Below are positions 56,144 to 64,000 of a stretch of 64,000 bases of DNA, piece after piece. A program made the position numbers and the translations under genes. The notes under the pieces were generated by a model. That model was not told the DNA's origin and ran no database searches. It saw nothing but the letters and a program-made list of their open reading frames with translations. The stretch lies in contig CAICTM010000172.1 of the NCBI GenBank assembly GCA_903772945.1, forward strand, positions 1-64,000. The letters are read 5' to 3'. Position 1 is the stretch's first letter. Each line of letters opens with the position of its first letter. This stretch comes from Seminavis robusta (taxonomy: Eukaryota; Bacillariophyta; Bacillariophyceae; Naviculales; Naviculaceae).

Positions 56144-56913
56144 GGCGTCGAAACAGTGTAAGGGTGGCAACAGAAGCATGAATAGTGGACACTACATGAA
56201 CGAGTGAAAGATTGGAGGAGGGGAGTTCGAGAAATTTGATGGACGATTTGATATCCTGAATTTGGCGTTTTCGTTTTCGTCGGAGCCTCAGCCATTATGA
56301 TCGAATCGAATCGAATCTGTATGTACCACTCCAACACTCCAACCATTTTGCCATTACCGCTACGAGCCAGAACCAGAAGCTTTCGCGGTTTCTTCTAGAC
56401 TAACTCTAGCTAGCTAGAGCTACCCTCTAACTAGCTACCGGTATGATAGAGTTACGGGTTACTAGCCAGTCTACTAGCTAGTACTGTACAGTATGGGTTG
56501 GACATCAAATAAATGACCATCCGTCACATACGTACATGCGTACATGTAGGATACGTTTACGGTTAACAGCTGCCAGACACGTCATCATGGTGCCTACCCC
56601 TAATGGTAGTTTGAATAGCAGTTACAAGGATGGAGTTAATAAAAAAGAGGCTAGGCCGAAGGCGCAATGACTGGGGACTCAACGCTTGGGACTGGTGGAA
56701 TCCAATTGCGGTGAGATTTCGATGTTTCGTCGAACAGCAGCCAAAATCGAAAGTAGCCGTGCCAATTTGCCTGGAGGAGGAGGGTCGATAACGTGAGAGT
56801 AAATAGGATCAATAACGACAAGCAAGCAACTACCAGAAGACCCAGCTCCAGCCAAACAGGTCGTTCGAGTTGCCTAGCCTAGAGTCAGTCAGTCAGTTAG
56901 TTAGTAGTCCAAG
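56144..56913. other. Divergent intergenic region
   Basis: It lies between the second methyltransferase and the LMBR1-like gene. Many ctagctag and accggtat motifs occur at about 56400-56490. No gene was seen. Confidence 0.6.
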
Positions 56914-58672
56914 ATGGTGGATATCTTTTTGATCATTGTGACATTGGTGGCATTCATCATTTTGACGGTTGTCGCTTTGTATCTGTTGGTCCACTACCAG
57001 CATCCTGATGACAAGAATGAAGCCTATTTACCGAAGTTTGTAGTGATATTTGGGTTTGTCTTGGCTGGAGCTACTGTATTGATGCTACCCTTGGATGTCG
57101 CCAACAATGAGGGATATGCCGGTAAGTAGTAGAAGATACCCACCACACCGAGCACGAGTCGAGTCGCTCAGTAAAGTCAACCTCTTTTATGCGGTTATCT
57201 AACTCTTCTTACCATTATTATCATCAGGATGTGCGGGTTATGATACCAGTTTCTGTGGGGGCCTCAACATGGAAATCATGTGGTCGATTGTATTTTGGGC
57301 CATTCCGATTTGGGTATTTGTCTTGATTCCCTTCTCCACGTTTTACTATGAAGCCGATGATGGTATGCTCATGGCAGGAACCAGTTATCAACCCGATGGA
57401 GCTCCCAAATCCAAAATTGCTTCGGCTTGCTGCTATCAATTGTTTGTATTCATCATTGTCGGAGGCATTTTTGGCGCCTCCTACTTTATCTTTAGCGAAA
57501 CCAACATTCCCGTTCGGAGCTACGAAGGAGCCAGATTGCTCAATGGATTCACAGATACCGTCACTCCACGACGAAATTTAACCACCGGTGAACTATTGAC
57601 CTTTTCGTCACATCAATTGGAGCCCATGACACAGACCGATGTCAATTACTTCAAGTCCGTCGCCAATGAGGGAATTGTCGAACTCACACTCACCGTATCG
57701 GTCTCCAACTTTTATGCCGGCCTCATGGCATTCTTTGGGTGGTTCCTATTTGCCATTTTTGGAGGCGTTGGGTTGGCCGCCATGCCCCTCGATCTTATCA
57801 TGATGTACATCAAACGTCCTCGCCATTTGGACGCGCAGGAATTTCAAGAATTGCAAACCAGTCTCCGAGAACGCACCAACGAATTGGTCGATATCGGGGA
57901 ACTCATCAAGATTGAAAGAGAAGAAAAGGCACAGTTGGGATTGACCAGTGGATGGGGGGCCACCATGTTTGATTCCGAAAAACGAAAGGAAGCTCGAGAC
58001 GAACGACAAGCCATTCTGGGATTCAAGCAAGCCGTGTACTTATTGGAACAGGACGTGGACGACTTTCAAGCCTGTCATGCCAATTATGAAAACTACAATC
58101 CCTTGATCCCCTACATTGCCTTGGTTTGTGGACTCCTCTCTGTCATTATCTCCGTTATGTGGTTCCTGCACATTGTCATTTACGTGCTACCATCGCCGCC
58201 ACTACGACCGTTTCTCAACAATTTCTTTGGATGGTTTGACAAGTGGTTTCCCCTCTTTGGTGTTTTGAGTGTCGCAATCTTTACAGTGTATTTGCTACTC
58301 TGCGCCATCAAGGGTTGCTTCAAGCTTGGAATGCGCTTCTTGTGCATGACGTTACATCCCATGACACCAGGCAAGACCTACATGAGTTCCTTCATGTTCA
58401 ACATTGGATTGGTGTTATTGTGTGCCCTGCCCGTGGTGCAGTTTTGCAGCACGGCCTTTGCCGACTATGCCAAGTATGCCACCATTCGACAGATCTTTGG
58501 AGTCCAGATTGAATACCTGAATTTCTTCTCCTTCTTTTGGAAGAATGATGTTTTCATCTTTGCCTTTTTGATCATCATGCTCTTGACATCGGTCTACTTG
58601 GCCTGCAAACCGGCCGATCAGGCCACCAATTCCCAAGCCTTGCGAGATCGGCTCAATTCACGAAGAAGTTAG
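56914..58672 (+). CDS. LMBR1-like multi-pass membrane protein (2 exons)
   Basis: The exons are 56914-57121 and 57228-58672, with a 106-bp GT-AG intron, giving 550 aa. The N-terminal TM is followed by LMLPLDVANNEGYAG|CAGYDTS, where the join restores the frame; the PLDV(A/S)N block is a hallmark of LMBR1/LMBD proteins. About nine TM segments occur, with a central cytosolic charged region (RPRHLDAQEFQELQTSLRER and following) typical of the family. Animal relatives act as lipocalin receptors or lysosomal cobalamin exporters; a diatom role is unknown. The protein looks complete. Confidence 0.88.
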
Positions 58673-59505
58673 AATGTACGTATGTTGGATCGTCGAGAGA
58701 AACAACACCGCAAAACTTCTGGCATACACCACAAGATTTCCGTTTGTTGTGTGATGGATAGCATCAGACTTGCAAAGAATAGCAAACAATGAATCAATGA
58801 ATCATCACGCAAATAGTAAACGGATTATACATATCATATATCATTTCCTAGAATGACTTGGCATGGCTTGGCACAGTTGGATGGAAACGTGGAGTGGGAC
58901 TTGCTAGATAGCAGTGTGGCTTGGCTAGAAAGTAGGACGTACAGTGCCGTTGTGTCTTCCGAATCTTGCAGTTTGACTGGTCTCGTACCTCCTGATAATC
59001 AAGAAATGCTACATGGACGATACGAGCCCGCCCCTGCGTTTCGCCCGCAACCAGCAGGGAAATTATTCAATCCACCAACGCAATTAATTATGCAGGGTAC
59101 CCGAACAGTGTTGCGGTTTGATCAGAGTTGAGTAAAATATTCAACAGGATCAGGTCCTCCACAAGTATATTGTATCCTTGACGTGAAAATTGTCTCCGTC
59201 GCCCATAAGAGTTCTATTCTAGCTAGTAGTCAACCTCTGCATGTTCAGTCCTAACCATCCATACCGATCTGTATGTGGCTGACCGCAGAAAAGACGTTGC
59301 AAATGAAAGGACGATGATGGATCTGAGTTTCTACAAAGCCATCTGTCAAGGCGTCAACTAACCAACTAACCAACTAAGATAGCATCCTGTACCTCCTCGC
59401 GTCCTTCCCATCTAGCTAGCTACCGGTACCTCATTGATACTAATAATTATCAACGAAGCACATTTGTATAGCTAAGAAGTTATCGAATGTGCAGCAATTA
59501 GCTGC
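58673..59505. other. Intergenic region, no supported gene
   Basis: A 92-codon open frame at 58853-59131 (+) shows no recognisable domain and is left out. Tagctagctaccggtacc occurs near 59412. No other structure was seen. Confidence 0.55.
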
Positions 59506-59577
59506 TCCGATATGATGTAGGTGGTTAGCATACTTGCCTTTCACGCAGGATACCAGGGTTCGAGTCCCTGTATCGGA
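59506..59577 (+). tRNA. tRNA-Glu (UUC)
   Basis: The 72-nt sequence folds as a full cloverleaf. The acceptor stem TCCGATA pairs with TATCGGA, the D stem is ATGT/GCAT, the anticodon stem is CTTGC/GCAGG with loop CTTTCAC (anticodon TTC), and the T arm is CAGGG TTCGAGT CCCTG. No intron and no encoded CCA. Confidence 0.95.
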
Positions 59578-60573
59578 ATTCTTTTGTGTGTTGTCTAGAC
59601 GCAGTTGGGAGGTTTCGAGTGGCCTTTTTTAGAGAAAGCGAAGGTGATCCACAAGTACCGTACCTCGCATCCATTGCACGATTTTTGGCCACTCCGGTAC
59701 CAGCCAAACGAGTGAGGTTCTTGCATCATTCCGGTGTGATACCGGTATATGGTTCAAAGTTTGGCTAGCAGAATCCTTGTAATCGGAAGCTAGATGCCAT
59801 TGCGGTGTACCACGCTGTTTCATTTTGGTTCTTGGCAGCAGCTCACAGCTCAGTCAGTCCAGGAAAGGATTGTTTTGGCTGATTCTGTATGTTTGATGTA
59901 GATGAGTTTGACGATGCCAAGTCTTTGCATCATACCGAAAACAACTTTCAGTGAGTGAGTATGTTGTAGGATCGTTCACACTGTCTTCGATCAGTACCGT
60001 GCCAGCCACCCTCCTGCGGAGTCGAGTCGAGTCCGTCTACCGAAATCTTTTGCAGTGGAACGGCCAACACTGCCGCATGATGCAGGTCTGCCGTACGGTA
60101 CGACATGCTGCAACGAAATTCTGCCTCGTTTGCATAGCACAGGAGATATCATCAGGTACGATGGTGCATGACTACCCAATGTGAAGTTGGCTAGGATCAG
60201 CATTACGGGCAGCAGGCCCATTTTCGTGAGCAACATACTATACAATATATTTGCAACTTGATGCCTGCATCCTCTGTAAGGTTGCGCTGCTTGGGTTTCA
60301 AGTTGCCTGCAGAGAACTGGAAACAATGATCAACACTCGCATGGTGCGCGAGGACATACACTGTAAGTACCAATACACAGAACCATGAAACAATAATACC
60401 GTGACCACAAATACAACGTGCGCGAAGAAATGCTGCATATGATGCAACAAGGACAGCACCTACTACTACTAGTACGTAAAAGATAACAACTTAAACATAA
60501 ATGGTAACAACACAAGCGGCAGCTAAAGTCAGATGCAGATCCCGATCGTTCACAGGAGCAACAAAAAGATAGC
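59578..60573. other. Spacer between two tRNA genes
   Basis: About 1 kb without a supported gene. Contains gagtcgagtcgagtc near 60020 and scattered short palindromes. Confidence 0.6.
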
Positions 60574-60644
60574 TCCGTCACAGGGAATCGAACCCTGGTC
60601 TCCCGCGTGACAGGCGGGGATACTAGCCACTATACTATGACGGA
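60574..60644 (-). tRNA. tRNA-Asp (GUC)
   Basis: The 71-nt minus-strand sequence folds as a cloverleaf. The acceptor TCCGTCA pairs with TGACGGA, the anticodon stem is CCCGC/GCGGG with loop CTGTCAC (anticodon GTC), and the T arm is CAGGG TTCGATT CCCTG. No intron. Confidence 0.95.
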
Positions 60645-61431
60645 AGAATTTGATTTGCTTGCTGCTGTGGTCCCACTTTGTTTGACTTAGTAACTATTTC
60701 AAAGTCCGGTTACCAATCTCAAAGCACAAAGCCTCTGGTTTCTTTACCAGTGGACCTTTCAGCAGCTGTAGTCTAATCAATCGTTCCTATCGTTTCAAGA
60801 TGAACAATGAGAAGGATCACTAGCAATCCACAGTCAACAAAATCTCGACGGTCACGATCATCGCAATTGAGAAAAAGGATGTTTGCGAATCTGGTATGAT
60901 TGCAGACTCGGAATGACATCTACAAGAGTACTCTTGGTGCCTTGTTCAACAGCCTGGGACCATGTTATTTTGCCGAGAATACCGGTGCCGTAGTGTGGAA
61001 GCTCAGTTGAAGAACCGCACTACATCCAAGACCAATCACACTCTACGGTAGGTAAGAAGGGGTTGTGTGAGCCTAAGAGTAGTACCAGAGCTACTCGCAC
61101 CATTCGACGTCTCTGTGTCCTTTGAATATCGACGTGCAACAGTTTTAGTATCAGCTGCTTATTGTTTATGTATATTGGTGGGAACGAGAGAAAACAGGGG
61201 TTTGTTGCTGACTTCCAAGCATTGGAGGTGACCAAGAAGCTCCCTGCTGCTGAAACTATTTATTTCAAATCCAGGAGTTTCAATGACGATCCCAGCTTGG
61301 TGCAAGGATGGAATCACAGTGATAGAACAACAACGTCAAACCATCTTTTGCTTCATCACAGCTTTTGTGGCTTGCTGCTGGGTTGCATATGCCCATTAAT
61401 TTCTTGTTGTGGTTGTGCTTGACAACTTATT
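60645..61431. other. Intergenic region, no supported gene
   Basis: Mixed-composition DNA with no domain-bearing frame. It is 3' of the Reeler-like gene. Confidence 0.6.
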
Positions 61432-62136
61432 TTACAGAAGAAAAGACATGGAGCACATTGCAACCGAGGCCGCAACGAGCCCCATCATTGGCGTTCTCTT
61501 ACCAATCCCTGATCCATTGGTGGTTTCCATGGCACCTCCTTCAACGGCATTGAGTGTGAATTGTGAATAGGCATAATCCGAGACAGTTCCCTGATTGCGC
61601 ACGACGACCGTCACATCCAAGGGTAGACTGCCGGCTTCTTCGGTGATTTTCAAAAGACCCTTGACACTGGTTTTGTCCACATTGTCGATATGGGTCAATC
61701 CTCCCACATTTTCATTTGCGACACAGACCGTCTTTGCCACTTTGATCGATCCGGCATCACCGTCGGCTACCCGGAGTGCCTCGGTGGTATCAATAGCGAG
61801 GGTATTATTCCCCGCGTTTCCTCCACCTCCCAAGCGGAACAAGAAACCACGAAATGGAGCTTCTCCCATCAATTCCAATGTATGGTCCACTCCAATCGGA
61901 ACGTCCACGGGGGTATCGGGCGACAACACATTTCCATTCAACAACACTTTCAATTGGGCGGCGTTTTCACTCAGGGGTCCGTTGGTCTGCTCCGATTTGC
62001 CCAGGTGCGATCCTCCCACAGCGGCTTCACCCGCCGGACACGCGGAAGCTCCAGTGGGAAGAGCTACCACAGCGTTGGGGAGGGAAGCAAAAATAATCGC
62101 CACGACAAGGCCAAAAGTACGGGTCGATATCATCAT
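61432..62136 (-). CDS. Secreted, possibly GPI-anchored, Reeler-like protein
   Basis: The frame from ATG 62136 encodes 234 aa. A signal peptide (about 1-27: FGLVVAIIFASLPNAVVA) is followed by GASACPAGEAAVGGSHL. The core has LLNGNVLSPDTPVDV and HTLELMGEAPFRGFLFRLGG, resembling a Reeler domain (PFRGFLF signature). After TLNAVEGGAMETTNGSG the chain ends in a hydrophobic tail (MMGLVAASVAMCSMSFLL) preceded by small residues, a GPI-attachment pattern. The role is probably extracellular; function unknown. The Reeler call rests on short motifs, so it is tentative. Confidence 0.65.
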   Translation of the reverse strand: MMISTRTFGLVVAIIFASLPNAVVALPTGASACPAGEAAVGGSHLGKSEQTNGPLSENAAQLKVLLNGNVLSPDTPVDVPIGVDHTLELMGEAPFRGFLFRLGGGGNAGNNTLAIDTTEALRVADGDAGSIKVAKTVCVANENVGGLTHIDNVDKTSVKGLLKITEEAGSLPLDVTVVVRNQGTVSDYAYSQFTLNAVEGGAMETTNGSGIGKRTPMMGLVAASVAMCSMSFLL

Positions 62137-63236
62137 TTTCAACAAAGCTCCTCTGCTGGTCTTTTTCTTGGTAACAGATAGTACTAAGAGTTTTGTGAAC
62201 TGCTGATTGTGAGCTTCTTCTATTTCGATGAATCAGTGGCGGGTGCTTGCTTGGAGTCAAAGAGATGAAGGCTATTGAGAAAGCATAGCAATCGTGCAGA
62301 ACTAACACTCTGTTAGTTAGTTGTGGCAACTGAAACTTGGAGGGAAGGCTCTTTCACAACTCACAGAACTATCTTCCCCTTGTGACGTGGGGGCCCGTTT
62401 CTGACGTTGTAAAATGTTTCTCCGAACTACACAAGGGAAAGGGATAAATGGCGAACGAAAAGGAGCATCTGAATGCATCTAATAGTATCTCGGCACGGGG
62501 CAACAACTTGCATAGCTTGCCAAGGCTTGGAGCCACTAAGGCTTGCTTGTAAGCTCCCACGTTCACTCCCTAGCTAGCTAGCTGGCTGGATAGTTGGCCG
62601 CCCAAAAGCTTTGCCGGAGCCTTGTGCAGTTGCTGGTTGCATTGCGATTGCTCGGGTTGGAGCTTTGTGCTTCCTGTTTCAGAGTGGTGTGGTGTGGTGT
62701 GGTGTGCTGGCCCTCCTGATGTAGTTCACCATTTTCGCTCGCTGCTAGCTCTAGCTAGTAGGCTGGAGGATCGCGTGGGCGCTCTCCGTAGCCTCCAGTA
62801 CGCTTCTTACAGGCAAATCGACAGAAGTCTATGGGCTTTTCTGTACGATCTACACCTTTCGACGGTCACGAAGCTCTATCTAGGCATCATTCAAGACATC
62901 ATGGATCTCAGATACCACCACACTGCATGGCAGGCCGAGGTTTCATCCCTTCTACTATTTGGAGACTTCAACCCATATCCTTGCATGGAAAGCAAGGTGC
63001 AGAGCTGTCTTTGATCATGTACCACATATTTTTACTGCGATCCCCGCATATGCTTGTATGAGACTATCGCGTGGTTAATCATCAGGAACTCAGGGAAGAT
63101 TTGCAAAGAATGTAAGCTTTGAATACACGCTGTGCTGTAAGGAGACGCAGGCAGATTTGCTTTGCTTTGTGGCGTGCAATTGGTGCGTCTCACTCCTATT
63201 TGTCCCAGTAATTGCGGAATCACAAACGATTCAACG
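62137..63236. other. Intergenic region, no supported gene
   Basis: It holds a short (gtggt)n run at about 62683-62706 and gctagctagctgg motifs near 62572. It may include an upstream exon of the amino-acid transporter, but none was identified. Confidence 0.5.
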
Positions 63237-64000
63237 ATGCTTGTTTCGGGCGTAGCTTGCCACATCATCTTGGCAGCATTGAACTGCATCGCCAGCACTA
63301 TCGGAGTCGGGATCCTGAACATGCCCAGTGCAGTTGCCCAGGTCGGATTGGTACCCGGAACTGTGATCTTTCTCTTTGGCATCTTAGGATCTCTTCTTAC
63401 GGGTTTGCAGCTCTATGAGCTCACCGAGGTTTATGTTTTCCTTCCCTTGAGGGACAACGGCACGCAGCGCAGTATTGAAGAGGCCGTTGCCACTAACGAC
63501 CCTGAAGCCGATCGTTTGTTGGAATCTCGCCGACAAGACACTCCCCAAGCCCCGGTCACGAGGATTCCGTACCTCCAGATTGCCTTCAAGTTGTTTGGGC
63601 AGCCCGGAATGGTCATCGTGTTGGTGGCCATGGTCTGCACGGCCATTGGAGCCAACTGCGTTTGCCTCATTGCGGTTGCGGACAACTTGGAAAACATCTG
63701 GGAGGAGTGGTCCAAACGAGCAGTGATCTGTGTTGTCTCCGCAGCAGCTCTCATGTTCTCGTTCCTCTTTGGCAGTCTTAAGGAATCTGCTCCTCTTGCT
63801 TTATTGCAGTGGCTGCTACCTTTTTGGGCATTTGCTTGGTTTGGACGCCTATCCACGAGTTCAAGCCAGAGGACGGCCCGCCCCCCACGCCGCAGCTCAC
63901 CTTTGCCACTTTGGTAAAGACGTTCGGGTCAATTCTGTTCTCCTTTGCTGGGCACACCGGCTATCCAACGTATCACGCCCAGATGAGGGAGGATCATCAA
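63237..64000 (+). CDS. AAAP-family amino-acid transporter, 5' part, runs off the window
   Basis: From ATG 63237 the frame encodes TM1 with NCIASTIGVGILNMP, the classic AAAP/APC start of transport (GxGILxxP). Further TMs and a charged loop follow. Near 63801-63809 the frame shifts by one base: SLKESAPLALL continues as AVAATFLGICLVWTP only if one G is missing. Downstream, SFAGHTGYPTYHAQM matches the conserved AAAP FxGHxxxPxxxxxM block, so the gene is real past the shift. No intron of normal size fits, though a 35-nt GT-AG segment (63774-63809 region) would keep the frame. An earlier start exon is possible. Likely an H+- or Na+-coupled amino-acid importer. Confidence 0.8.

Noticed and set aside
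58853-59131. A 92-codon plus-strand frame 3' of the LMBR1-like gene
   Set aside because: No domain, signal or neighbour logic supports it.
63774-63809. A 35-nt GT-AG intron in the transporter gene
   Set aside because: It would restore the frame, but it would remove the conserved SLKESAPLALL start of a TM helix; a one-base gap explains the data better.

Overview
The window looks like nuclear DNA of a diatom, probably a raphid pennate. The strongest evidence is a complete silicon (silicic acid) transporter gene at 20487-22219 with both EGxQ and both GRQ motifs, a family tied to silicifying stramenopiles. Supporting signs are short GT-AG introns (60-148 bp), bipartite plastid presequences with a Phe after the signal peptide (31857-33374 and 43119-43766), stramenopile-type 27-residue ankyrin-like repeats, and membrane-anchored LRR proteins without kinase domains. 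I cannot fix the species from sequence alone.

Layout. 1-2745 is gene-poor and carries small minisatellites. A retroelement reverse-transcriptase remnant follows (2746-3706), then an SGNH/GDSL-type type II membrane protein (4734-7333, -, four exons) flanked by copies of one short repeat. Next come an LRR membrane protein (8236-11246, -), a macro-domain gene with an unclear 5' end (12661-13404, +), a small acidic protein (14687-15094, -), a protein-kinase gene with broken frame (16671-18079, +), a basic disordered protein (18930-19796, +) and the silicon transporter (20487-22219, -).

The centre holds an intact ankyrin-like gene (23943-25082, +), a RING/TRAF zinc-finger multi-pass membrane protein (25623-28175, -), an inverted broken ankyrin paralogue (28677-29852, -), a release-factor-like protein fused to an MJ1316-type RNA-end domain (30036-31733, +), a plastid-targeted protein resembling DUF6687 (31857-33374, -), a PPR gene with a 378-bp higher-order repeat (33763-36417, -), a multi-TM J-protein (36919-39327, +), an APH-family kinase (39681-40997, -), a Gln-rich unknown (41455-42534, +) and a plastid thioredoxin-like protein (43119-43766, -).

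The right part holds a six-exon LRR membrane protein (44325-48118, +), ankyrin and Cys-rich gene remnants (48461-50714), two tandem FkbM/METTL24-like methyltransferase paralogues (50920-52281 and 54776-56143, both -), an LMBR1-like membrane protein (56914-58672, +), tRNA-Glu and tRNA-Asp genes, a secreted Reeler-like protein (61432-62136, -) and an AAAP amino-acid transporter that runs off the right edge (63237-64000, +).

Genes are singly transcribed with no operon logic. Shared themes are cell-surface proteins (LRR, SGNH, Reeler-like, LMBR1), organelle function (PPR, release factor, thioredoxin-like, DUF6687-like) and silicon uptake. The most unusual architecture is the MJ1316 plus GGQ fusion at 30036-31733. 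Several otherwise good genes carry single-base, mostly deletion-type frame breaks, so some apparent pseudogenes may be assembly artefacts.
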